Shown one piece after another: positions 1 through 5,627 of a DNA stretch of 5,627 bases. A model generated the notes under the pieces. It worked only from the letters and a program-made list of their open reading frames with translations. It was not told where the DNA came from and made no database searches. The position numbers and the translations under genes were made by a program. Position 1 is the stretch's first letter. Each line of letters opens with the position of its first letter. The stretch covers positions 1 through 5,627 of the forward strand of contig JAUVIY010000185.1 of NCBI GenBank assembly GCA_030592625.1. Direction: 5' to 3'. Source of the stretch: Spirochaeta sp. Lineage in GTDB: Bacteria > Spirochaetota > Spirochaetia > DSM-2461.

Positions 1-103
1 CCTTGATTTCCACTTTGCCGGATACACTGATAACGGTTACCTCGGCAGCACTTACCGCCAGTGCGACAGAGATCAACAGAAGTATGATTACAATTTTTTT
101 CAC
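1..103 (-). CDS. Exported protein with FecR-like N-terminus (partial, 3' end outside window)
   Basis: Only the first 34 codons are present; the frame is open to the window edge. It starts with GTG, preceded by a strong ribosome binding site AGGAGGA at 108-114, four bases before the start. The N-terminus is a textbook signal peptide: two lysines, a hydrophobic stretch (about residues 4-17) and a probable cleavage after VSA (residue 19 or 20). No lipobox cysteine is seen, so a periplasmic or secreted soluble protein is expected. The first mature residues, EVTVISVSGKVEIK (21-34), resemble the opening strands of FecR domains, which often begin with a valine-rich strand and a sGxV turn. This family assignment rests on very few residues and is an inference. 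The gene lies 21 bases after the barrel gene on the same strand and is almost certainly in the same operon. It may contain further domains beyond the window. Confidence 0.7.
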   Translation of the reverse strand, partial: MKKIVIILLLISVALAVSAAEVTVISVSGKVEIK

Positions 104-124
104 TTTATCCTCCTAATCACGGCC

Positions 125-1417
125 CTAGAAGCTCCAGGACCAATCAAAACCCAGTCGATACAGGACCGGAAAATACGCATCGATTTCCGAATCCAGAACA
201 ATCGGATCCCCGGGATACAGGACACCGACTTTGAAATCCCACCCGAAATCGGACTTCGGCCGCCAGAAGAAGCTCATCACTCCTTCCTGTCCCAGGAAAT
301 ACCCATCTGAAGTATTGTCAACATAACCTGTCGAAACCGGACCAAGGGCACTCCGCAGGAAGGTGGTTGTCCGAAGCTCCCAGGAGAACGTCTCCGATGG
401 ACGTTTGGCATAAAAGGCTCCCAGGGAGGTAAGATTTCCTATTTCGAATTCTACCACAAATCCCTGAGTTGACACGATTGAGACGGGAAGATATTGAGAA
501 AGCTCGGTTTCTGTTGTTGACCCGAGCAGGTAAGTACCCCGGCCCCAGTCGTCTCCCGTGGATCTGATGAGGTCTACACCCAGCCTGGAATGGGTACTCG
601 GCAGCCAGGAGAATCCCAGGCGCCCGATACCGCCGAGCACCGTGGCGGCATCATAGGTTCCATACTGTCCCACCAGGGACAGATCGTAGATAAATGACTG
701 TCCGAGGAAACCGCGGCTAAAGAGCTCCAGGTACATGGAGTTAAAGCGCTTGTTATCATAAGCTACCTGATCCTCGGCACTCGTCAGATCCTGCACGGCC
801 AGGAAATAGACTGAAGGATACAGCCAGCTGGCTGCAGCAGGCATATCCCAGACCAGATATTCCATGATTCTCGGAGCCGCCAGGGCACTGTCACGCTTGA
901 CATCAGTCTCTGTCATGAAGAATTCGGCGGATTCCCGGAAAACCAGTCCGGTGTAACCGGCGCCGACGGTGAAAATATGTTTCCCGATGTCGACACCGAA
1001 ATCAATGCCGTCGAATGGAGCGTCGATAATCAGTCCCGCCGGGTCGCCTGTGAGCTGCCGGCCGGCTTTATAGCCGAATATTCCGGTATTTCCATAGAAA
1101 TTGAGTTTATCCAGCTCGGGATAAATCGTATAGAAGAAGCCATGAAAGGAAAACTTGAGTTCGTTCGTGAGTCCGAACAGAAAATCGCCGTCAAACGCGA
1201 CACCGCCGTCCACTTCCATATTGGCCGCCGGACTCCATCTGCCGCGGTACCAGATACCGACGGCATTTTCGGTGCTGATACCGAAGGAAGAACCGGCAAT
1301 TTCCGGCAATTCGAGATTGAGATCCAGCCGGACACCCCAGATCTGGTCATAGGCGCTCAACGTAAAGGCGGGAATCAGAAGTATAAACAGAATAAGTGCG
1401 ACTGTTATTTTTTTCAC
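125..1417 (-). CDS. Outer-membrane beta-barrel-like protein, 430 aa
   Basis: I do not recognise a named family. Residues 1-22 form a signal peptide (MKK, long hydrophobic core, cleavage likely after TLSA). The mature part has no further hydrophobic helix; instead it is rich in Gly, Tyr, Phe and Trp in short alternating stretches separated by polar turns (for example around VGAGYTGLVF, LSLVGQYGTY and FKVGVLYPGD). It ends in FDWSWSF, a C-terminal strand closing on phenylalanine as in substrates of the BAM outer-membrane assembly machine. Together these point to a barrel porin or structural outer-membrane protein; substrate unknown. The start is GTG at 1417, overlapping by four bases (GTGA) the stop of the preceding gene, with a very strong Shine-Dalgarno inside that gene's 3' end, so translation is probably coupled. 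The stop is TAG at 125-127. Alternatives such as a secreted beta-sandwich protein are less likely. Exported: very likely; barrel: likely. Confidence 0.85.
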   Translation of the reverse strand: MKKITVALILFILLIPAFTLSAYDQIWGVRLDLNLELPEIAGSSFGISTENAVGIWYRGRWSPAANMEVDGGVAFDGDFLFGLTNELKFSFHGFFYTIYPELDKLNFYGNTGIFGYKAGRQLTGDPAGLIIDAPFDGIDFGVDIGKHIFTVGAGYTGLVFRESAEFFMTETDVKRDSALAAPRIMEYLVWDMPAAASWLYPSVYFLAVQDLTSAEDQVAYDNKRFNSMYLELFSRGFLGQSFIYDLSLVGQYGTYDAATVLGGIGRLGFSWLPSTHSRLGVDLIRSTGDDWGRGTYLLGSTTETELSQYLPVSIVSTQGFVVEFEIGNLTSLGAFYAKRPSETFSWELRTTTFLRSALGPVSTGYVDNTSDGYFLGQEGVMSFFWRPKSDFGWDFKVGVLYPGDPIVLDSEIDAYFPVLYRLGFDWSWSF

Positions 1418-1875
1418 ATCTCACCTCCCAGAGCATCTTCGGTGACATAGGTGATGCCCGTCAGCACCTCATAGGGAGGCATCGAGCGGGTATGATAAAG
1501 ACTGGATGGTTCGATATATCCCAGAAAACCGGCCTCAAGAGCCGCATAGCGGGGAGAACCGACCGCCGAATACATCAGACCGCCCTTCACTCCGTAGCTA
1601 TCGAACAGAGCCAGGTAGAAGAGTCCGAGGCTCACCGGATCTTCAGGGGCCGTTTTCGACACATGTTTGCCGAATCCCTGCTCAAGTCCCCAGGCATACC
1701 CGTCATCAGGATTAGCTTCCATCGGCAAATTCCCGGAAGCTTGAGCCACCAGGAGCAGCGTCGTAGCCACGTCGGCCTCCTCGCCGTCCAGGAACTGATC
1801 GAGGAGTTCGTTTGACTGTCCCCAGAGACTCACCGCAAAGATTGTCAGGACCGCTATGAATACGATCTTTTTCAT
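1414..1875 (-). CDS. Small secreted protein of unknown function, 153 aa
   Basis: I do not recognise this protein. From the ATG at 1875 it has a signal peptide (MKKIVFIAVLTIFAVSLWG, cleavage probably near residue 19, before QS) and no lipobox cysteine. The mature part of about 134 residues looks mostly helical: LLDQFLDGEEADVATTLLLVAQASGNLP, then an acidic turn and a Gly/Ala-rich region (about 85-120) with YLALFDSYGVKGGLMYS and YAALEAGFLGYI. It has no cysteine. The frame extends upstream to an ATG at 1914, but 1875 is chosen because it has a GAGGAT ribosome site six bases upstream, starts exactly at the signal peptide, and the 1914 ATG overlaps the putative -10 box. Its stop overlaps the barrel gene start by four bases, so the two products are probably made together; a periplasmic partner or accessory factor of the barrel is a reasonable guess only. 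Confidence 0.8.
   Translation of the reverse strand: MKKIVFIAVLTIFAVSLWGQSNELLDQFLDGEEADVATTLLLVAQASGNLPMEANPDDGYAWGLEQGFGKHVSKTAPEDPVSLGLFYLALFDSYGVKGGLMYSAVGSPRYAALEAGFLGYIEPSSLYHTRSMPPYEVLTGITYVTEDALGGEM
1421..1428 (-). promoter_or_regulatory. Strong Shine-Dalgarno for the barrel gene, inside the upstream gene
   Basis: On the minus strand this reads GGAGGTGA, eight bases complementary to the usual 16S rRNA tail, with GGAGG six bases before the GTG start at 1415-1417. It lies within the last codons of the small secreted-protein gene. It fixes the GTG start: the only nearby ATG (1418-1420 on the minus strand) is followed directly by TGA, being the last sense codon of the upstream gene. Confidence 0.8.
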
Positions 1876-1890
1876 AATATATCCTCTATC

Positions 1891-1911
1891 ATCAGATAAT
1901 AACCTTCTGAT
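1891..1911. repeat. Inverted repeat over the predicted start site and leader
   Basis: ATCAGA at 1891-1896 and TCTGAT at 1906-1911 are perfect 6-base inverted arms around a 9-base centre. On the minus strand the repeat begins directly downstream of the TATAAT box at 1913-1918, so it covers the expected transcription start and the leader just before the ribosome site. It could be a repressor operator or a weak mRNA hairpin. A 6-base pair of arms can also arise by chance in AT-rich DNA. Confidence 0.35.
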
Positions 1912-1912
1912 C

Positions 1913-1918
1913 ATTATA
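1913..1918 (-). promoter_or_regulatory. Putative -10 box for the exported-protein operon
   Basis: On the minus strand this is a perfect TATAAT, 37 bases upstream of the ATG at 1875. Transcription would begin near 1906 and give a leader of about 30 bases that contains the GAGGAT ribosome site. The -35 region is poor: the best match is TTCTGC at a spacing of 18. A weak -35 suggests that an activator or another control may be needed. The box lies immediately next to the inverted repeat at 1891-1911. Confidence 0.45.
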
Positions 1919-1960
1919 TTACCACTTCAGCTGCCGCAGAATCCGGTTTTTTATGAGAAA

Positions 1961-1986
1961 ATCGATGGACCGATGAGGGCATCGAT
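1961..1986. repeat. Inverted repeat ATCGATG-N12-CATCGAT in the divergent promoter region
   Basis: Two perfect 7-base arms, ATCGATG (1961-1967) and CATCGAT (1980-1986), are separated by 12 bases; the centre holds another CGATG. The repeat sits between the divergent exported-protein operon and ndk, about 33 bases before the ndk start. Arm centres are about 19 bases apart, roughly two helical turns, which suits a dimeric DNA-binding protein; alternatively the transcript could fold as a stem-loop in the ndk leader. No regulator is encoded in the window, so its identity is unknown. Confidence 0.45.
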
Positions 1987-2018
1987 CATCCGCATCATTA
2001 TACATTAGGATGAATAAC

Positions 2019-2513
2019 ATGAATGAAAACAATACTTGGGAACGTACATTTATTCTGATTAAGCCTGACGGCGTTAAAAGAGCTCTGATTGGAACCATAA
2101 TTTCCCGATTCGAACAGACGGGACTGACACTCACCGGTATGAAGCTGATGAGCGTGGATAAGGAAAAAGCCGAAAAGCATTATGAAAGCCACAGGGGCAA
2201 GGCATTTTTCGACCCCCTGGTCAGATTACTCAGCTCCGGTCCGGTAGCTGCCATGACATGGGAAGGAGCTCACGCCATATCAGTTGTGAGGAAAATCGTC
2301 GGTTCGACAGAGCCAAAGGAGGCGGCACCCGGCAGCATTCGAGGCGATTTCTGCCATATGAGCTACGCCCGCAGCAAGGAACGACTGGGAGTGATACCGA
2401 ATCTCATTCATGCTTCGGATTCACCGGAAAGCGCAGAGTGGGAACTGGCCTTATGGTTTGCCGAAAACGATATTGTCCTACCCTATGACCGGGCCGACGC
2501 CGGGTTCATGTAG
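2019..2513 (+). CDS. ndk: Nucleoside diphosphate kinase, 164 aa
   Basis: Transfers the terminal phosphate of a nucleoside triphosphate (usually ATP) to other nucleoside diphosphates through a phospho-histidine, keeping cytoplasmic NTP and dNTP pools balanced. The family's key residues are all visible: K15 in FILIKPDG, Y55, R91 and T97 (in RKIVGSTEP), R108 in SIRGDFC, N128 and the catalytic H131 in NLIHASDS, followed by PESAEWELALWF. Typical enzymes have about 140-150 residues; the excess here is mainly a ten-residue expansion between GDFC and the NxxH motif (residues 113-127), where many homologues have only five residues. An in-frame ATG at 2010 would add three residues; 2019 is preferred because AGGA at 2007-2010 lies eight bases before it, whereas 2010 has no ribosome site. 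Thirteen bases separate it from srkA, so the two are probably co-transcribed. No convincing promoter was found; a weak candidate is TTCAGC (1926-1931) with TTTTAT (1949-1954). Confidence 0.95.
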   Translation: MNENNTWERTFILIKPDGVKRALIGTIISRFEQTGLTLTGMKLMSVDKEKAEKHYESHRGKAFFDPLVRLLSSGPVAAMTWEGAHAISVVRKIVGSTEPKEAAPGSIRGDFCHMSYARSKERLGVIPNLIHASDSPESAEWELALWFAENDIVLPYDRADAGFM

Positions 2514-2526
2514 TCTGTACTGAATT

Positions 2527-3537
2527 ATGTCGGGTTTCGATAATCTCTCACCTCAAACTGTTCTCTCGGCCGTTGAAGCCGCATTCGGCTTGCGACTGCA
2601 GCCTGTGGTAACCCCGTTTCCAAGCTATGTTAACAGAGTGTACGGGATGACCGATATTGACGGTGATTCCTATGTCGTGAAATTCTACCGACCCGGTCGA
2701 TGGAGCCGGAATGCACTTGCTGAAGAGCATACTTTTATCAAGGAATTGTCGTCGGAAGAGTTTCCAGTGGTTCAGCCTCTGGATGATATTGACGGTGATA
2801 CCCTGGCCGAACTCCTTCTGGAAACCGACAACGGGGAAACCCACTATCATTTCGCATTGTTTCCCAGGAGGGCAGGACGTTTATTCGATGCCGAAGGAGA
2901 CGAGGCATGGCTTCGCATCGGCGCTCTTTGCGGCCGCCTGCATACCGTGGGAGCAAGATCTTGCGCCGCCGACCGTCAGATTGTATCTCCGGAGGAAAGT
3001 ACCGGGGAACACATCACGGCTCTGCTGGACGACAATGTCGTTCCCGCAGATATAGCCAGTGAATTTACGGAGCTCACCGGCCGGGCTCTATCCATGATTA
3101 CCCCGCTCTTTGAAAAAGTTCCTTTCATCCGGCTCCATGGCGACCTCCACCGAGGCAATATTCTCGATAGAGGCGATGAAGGCCTGCTGCTGATCGATCT
3201 CGATGATATGGCAACAGGGCCGGCCATGCAGGACCTCTGGCTTCTTCTGCCGGGTAGAGCCGGCGAAGTCGGTGGGGAAACGTCTCTGCTGGCGGAGGGA
3301 TATGAAAATTTCCGTCCATTCCCCTGGGAACAGCTGCCGCTCATGGAACCGCTGCGTCTCATGCGTATGATCCACTTTCTCGCCTGGTGTTCCAGGCAGC
3401 GGCATGACCGGGATTTTCATTCCCACTTTCCCGACTGGGGCAGCCGGGGATGGTGGATTCGGGAATTGGAAGATTTAAGGGATCAGGTATCCGTTATAGA
3501 GTCGACATTGAACCGCCCGACTTCCTTCTCCAGCTGA
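2527..3537 (+). CDS. srkA: Stress-response Ser/Thr kinase SrkA (YihE/RdoA family), 336 aa
   Basis: A eukaryotic-like protein kinase of the aminoglycoside/choline kinase fold. In Escherichia coli the homologue counters stress-induced cell death and is controlled by the Cpx envelope-stress system; that regulation is not shown here. Length matches the E. coli protein (328 residues). Family motifs run in order: SYVNRVYG (33-40), the nucleotide-side [10 protein letters not shown] (50-59, K52), EEH (66-68), [10 protein letters not shown] (111-120), the catalytic loop [12 protein letters not shown] (202-213) with catalytic D206 and metal-binding N211, then IDLDD (223-227, D224 metal binding), GPAMQDLW (231-238) and a C-terminal helical part with [14 protein letters not shown]. 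No active-site residue is missing, so an active enzyme is expected. The start is ATG at 2527; an in-frame TGA at 2521 rules out a longer protein. There is no obvious Shine-Dalgarno, so translation may depend on ribosomes finishing ndk. The last 55 bases overlap the convergent chemoreceptor gene. Confidence 0.93.
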   Translation: MSGFDNLSPQTVLSAVEAAFGLRLQPVVTPFPSYVNRVYGMTDIDGDSYVVKFYRPGRWSRNALAEEHTFIKELSSEEFPVVQPLDDIDGDTLAELLLETDNGETHYHFALFPRRAGRLFDAEGDEAWLRIGALCGRLHTVGARSCAADRQIVSPEESTGEHITALLDDNVVPADIASEFTELTGRALSMITPLFEKVPFIRLHGDLHRGNILDRGDEGLLLIDLDDMATGPAMQDLWLLLPGRAGEVGGETSLLAEGYENFRPFPWEQLPLMEPLRLMRMIHFLAWCSRQRHDRDFHSHFPDWGSRGWWIRELEDLRDQVSVIESTLNRPTSFSS

Positions 3538-5369
3538 GTCGAACTTAGTTCCAGTTTCCGGGTCTCATCGTTCATGTCTCCCAGGCGGTCGTTCACAATC
3601 TTCTGCCTGTCCCTCAAATCGGCTGCAGCCGAAGAGGTTTCAACCGAGTCATGACGAATCTTGTCGATTCCGACGGTAAGGTTTCCTGTCTCGGATTTGC
3701 TTTCTGCGGAACCGTCCTTGACGTTAACCGACGTATCCATCAATACGGCCATTGCATCCAGAATCTGTTGACCTCCGGTCTGAAGCTCCGCGGTGCTGGA
3801 AACGATTTCCTCGAATGCCCGGCTTACATCTTCCACGATACGATAGATTTCCTCATAACTGTCACGGGTGGAGTTGCTCACATCCACGGCCGACCGTATG
3901 TCTCCGACAATGGACCCCAGTGCCGCGGTGATATCCTTCGACTGTATGCCGGTAGTTTCGGCAAGTTTACGAATTTCAGCGGCAACAACGGCGAAACCCC
4001 GGCCGGCATCTCCGGCATGGGCGGCTTCGATAGCCGCATTCATGGCCAGCAAGTTTGTCCGATCGGCAACACCCTTGATAAGACCGGTCATCTCCATGAT
4101 GGCGTCCACTTGCGTCCCGATCCGTTCCACCGCTTCCACCGAAACCGTGAGCTGTTCCCGACCGATCCCGGCGGATACCAGCAGATTCCTGGAGGCTTCG
4201 CCTTTGGCGTGGCTGACTTTAGCCACATTGTCGATGGAACTGATCATTTCCTGGACGGAAGCGGTCGATTCCTCCACCATACCGGCCTGCTCCTGAACCT
4301 GCTCATCGAGATCCACCGATTTCGATTCGATGTTGGTCACCGATTTCTGAAAGCCCTCGACTTCCTGTTCCAGTGCTCCCGACAGATCATCCAGCCTGCC
4401 GGCCACAGTATCGATAATCGAGACAGCCTCACCGGAAGCTCCCACCGACGAAGAGATGGATACCCTGATATCCGCCAGGACCGAGGTTTGATTCTGTATA
4501 CTCCCTATGATAACTGAAAGAGAATCGGTGAATTCATTGAAGGTGCCTGCAAGACGAGCGATCTCATCGCCTTTTGACGTATCGAGTTTCCTGGTGAGAT
4601 CACCGTCACCCTCGACGATATCACGAAGGGCACCGTCCAACAGAGCCAGCGGGCGGAGAATGGTTCTGGAAAGCATCCAGAGCATGGTGATAAGGGCGGC
4701 GACCATCAGGCCCATGGCCGCTATCGAGTTACGTACGGTCCCGGTTACCTGAAGCCGGGATTCAGCGGCAGCCTCAGCGGATAGATTCTCGATCCAACCG
4801 GTCAGGTTATCCATGTTTTCCTGCATGGGATTGAAGGCAGCCTCATAATCCCCACCGTAATAGGAAACCCAGGCTAGCATATATCCGTCCCATTTACCGG
4901 AAATCATATCGGAGATTATTCGGTCTGTGATTCCCGACCAGATAGCGAACTTCTGATTGAAGGCTCTTACCTCGTTGATATAGGTAGGATCGTCACCGAG
5001 TGTTTCCGAGAAAAGATCCTTGAACGCATTAACCCGGTCTGTAACCTGATTGCATTTTTCATCGATTGAGGAAATGGTATCTGCCAGGAAGGAAGTATCA
5101 ACTCTGTCTTCCCCTCCGGGTTTGTCATATGTATCAACGAAGACAATTCTGAGATCATCCAGTGAATGAGCCAGCGCCAGACTGGATTGGTAGGCGTCAC
5201 GATTGGCCTGGAGAATCAGATCGACGCCGGGTAAATCCCTTTGCGTTATCAGCAGGGTTCCGTTCAGTATCCGTGAAGCACTCAGGAATGTGAGGAGCAT
5301 GCCCCCAAGACCGAAAAGGAACAACAATACAAGGCCTATGATCAATTTGATCCGGATTGAAACTTTCAT
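3483..5369 (-). CDS. Methyl-accepting chemotaxis protein (transmembrane chemoreceptor), 628 aa
   Basis: Inner-membrane receptor that senses a periplasmic signal and controls the CheA kinase through CheW. Layout: short cytoplasmic start, first membrane helix (about 8-30), periplasmic sensor (about 31-212, predicted all-helical, like a four-helix-bundle type; ligand unknown), second membrane helix (about 215-234), HAMP domain (about 235-288, starting at TILRPL and containing GDGDLTRKL and DEI), then a long coiled-coil signalling hairpin (about 290-612). The kinase-control tip is clear: [16 protein letters not shown] (438-453) followed by [15 protein letters not shown] (456-470). Likely adaptation regions are [17 protein letters not shown] (359-375, E366/E367) and the segment near Q534/Q535. 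It ends [13 protein letters not shown], with no CheR-binding pentapeptide. The start ATG has GGAG at 5376-5379, six bases upstream. It has its own promoter, and its 3' end overlaps srkA by 55 bases. No other chemotaxis gene is in the window, so it appears to be a stand-alone receptor. Confidence 0.95.
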   Translation of the reverse strand: MKVSIRIKLIIGLVLLFLFGLGGMLLTFLSASRILNGTLLITQRDLPGVDLILQANRDAYQSSLALAHSLDDLRIVFVDTYDKPGGEDRVDTSFLADTISSIDEKCNQVTDRVNAFKDLFSETLGDDPTYINEVRAFNQKFAIWSGITDRIISDMISGKWDGYMLAWVSYYGGDYEAAFNPMQENMDNLTGWIENLSAEAAAESRLQVTGTVRNSIAAMGLMVAALITMLWMLSRTILRPLALLDGALRDIVEGDGDLTRKLDTSKGDEIARLAGTFNEFTDSLSVIIGSIQNQTSVLADIRVSISSSVGASGEAVSIIDTVAGRLDDLSGALEQEVEGFQKSVTNIESKSVDLDEQVQEQAGMVEESTASVQEMISSIDNVAKVSHAKGEASRNLLVSAGIGREQLTVSVEAVERIGTQVDAIMEMTGLIKGVADRTNLLAMNAAIEAAHAGDAGRGFAVVAAEIRKLAETTGIQSKDITAALGSIVGDIRSAVDVSNSTRDSYEEIYRIVEDVSRAFEEIVSSTAELQTGGQQILDAMAVLMDTSVNVKDGSAESKSETGNLTVGIDKIRHDSVETSSAAADLRDRQKIVNDRLGDMNDETRKLELSSTQLEKEVGRFNVDSITDT

Positions 5370-5407
5370 TTTAATCTCCGAATATTAATTCTTATGAACA
5401 CCTTGGA

Positions 5408-5435
5408 ATTATACCTTAATTGAGACTCATCCCAA
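5408..5435 (-). promoter_or_regulatory. Sigma-70-type promoter of the chemoreceptor gene
   Basis: On the minus strand TTGGGA (5430-5435, four of six consensus bases) is followed after 16 bases by a perfect TATAAT (5408-5413). Transcription would start near 5400, giving a leader of about 30 bases with the GGAG ribosome site at 5376-5379. The -35 element lies in the last codons of the upstream TPR gene. I see no TAAA/GCCGATAA-type flagellar sigma-28 promoter, which often drives receptors in other bacteria. Confidence 0.6.
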
Positions 5436-5627
5436 ACCCAGTTCCTGCAGAGTTTTCACAGTTTCCTCCAGGCCCGGTAGTTTGGGTGCCAATTCATACG
5501 CATGAAAAATCTCTCTGGCGGCCGCTTCGTGACGTCCTGCAGTCGTCAGAAGTTCGGAAAGCAGTTTTCTCAGACGTGCTTCCTCCCGGGGGTGATATGA
5601 GAGTTTAACCAGGTCGGTGAGGAACGC
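5427..5627 (-). CDS. C-terminal end of a TPR-repeat protein (partial)
   Basis: The last 66 codons of a minus-strand gene whose start lies beyond the right edge; the frame is open to the edge and ends in TGA at 5427-5429. The fragment is helical. Its middle fits one tetratricopeptide repeat well: LLSELLTTAGRHEAAAREI followed by FHAYELAPKLPG, with the expected small residue (G31 of the fragment), the alanine and AYEL positions, and the proline after the second helix (P48). A last capping helix follows, ending QELGLG. TPR proteins act as protein-binding scaffolds; the partner and the rest of the protein are unknown. It is on the same strand as the chemoreceptor, 57 bases upstream of it, with no visible terminator between, so some read-through is possible although the receptor has its own promoter. 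The good repeat pattern supports a real gene. Confidence 0.7.
   Translation of the reverse strand, partial: AFLTDLVKLSYHPREEARLRKLLSELLTTAGRHEAAAREIFHAYELAPKLPGLEETVKTLQELGLG

Noticed and set aside
977..1450. 157-codon open frame on the plus strand
   Set aside because: It is antisense to the barrel gene, which has a signal peptide, a strong ribosome site and a C-terminal aromatic end. The plus-strand frame has no comparable support.
1876..1914. Longer N-terminus (13 more residues) for the small secreted protein
   Set aside because: The signal peptide begins at the ATG at 1875, which has a good ribosome site; the ATG at 1914 lacks one and overlaps the putative TATAAT box.
1999..2004. TATACA as a -10 box for ndk
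   Set aside because: Transcription would start around 2011, removing the AGGA ribosome site at 2007-2010 from the mRNA.
1919..2134. 71-codon minus-strand frame across the intergenic region and the ndk start
   Set aside because: More than half is antisense to ndk, it has no clear ribosome site, and its translation shows no recognisable feature.
3470..3650. Search for a shared bidirectional terminator between srkA and the chemoreceptor
   Set aside because: No GC-rich hairpin followed by a T-run was found on either strand in or next to the overlap.
3651..4517. 288-codon open frame on the plus strand
   Set aside because: It lies entirely opposite the well-supported chemoreceptor gene; the translation is rich in His, Gly, Arg and Phe with no domain pattern, as expected from antisense of a coding region.
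5420..5608. 62-codon plus-strand frame near the right end
   Set aside because: It is antisense to the TPR-type gene fragment, which fits a known repeat pattern; the plus-strand frame shows nothing recognisable.

Overview
The window holds seven genes, two of them cut by the window ends. It looks like chromosomal DNA of a diderm (outer-membrane) bacterium with chemotaxis and a fairly balanced base composition. I favour a free-living spirochaete-type organism from the style of the secreted and outer-membrane proteins and the co-occurrence of the genes, but no marker gene here proves the phylum, so treat this as a weak inference.

Left part (1-1875, all minus strand, transcribed right to left): a tightly packed three-gene set of exported proteins. 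First comes a small secreted protein of unknown function (1414-1875). Its stop overlaps by 4 bases the GTG start of a 430-residue outer-membrane beta-barrel-like protein (125-1417). After 21 bases follows the beginning of a third exported protein with a FecR-like N-terminus (1-103, cut by the window edge). A perfect TATAAT box lies just upstream of the first gene.

Middle (1876-2018): a divergent intergenic region with two perfect inverted repeats (1891-1911 and 1961-1986) that could be operators or leader hairpins. It separates the exported-protein operon from a plus-strand pair: ndk (nucleoside diphosphate kinase, 2019-2513), which carries an unusual ten-residue expansion before the catalytic histidine, and 13 bases later srkA (stress-response Ser/Thr kinase of the aminoglycoside-phosphotransferase fold, 2527-3537).

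Right part (3483-5627, minus strand): a membrane-bound methyl-accepting chemotaxis protein (3483-5369) with its own housekeeping-type promoter. Its 3' end overlaps the 3' end of srkA by 55 bases in convergent orientation. Upstream lies the C-terminal end of a TPR-type protein (5427-5627).

No rRNA, tRNA, CRISPR array, insertion sequence or phage gene was seen. I found no clear new defence or mobile system. The most original material is the unrecognised secreted protein with its coupled barrel and FecR-like partner, the inverted repeats in the divergent promoter region, and the ndk insertion.
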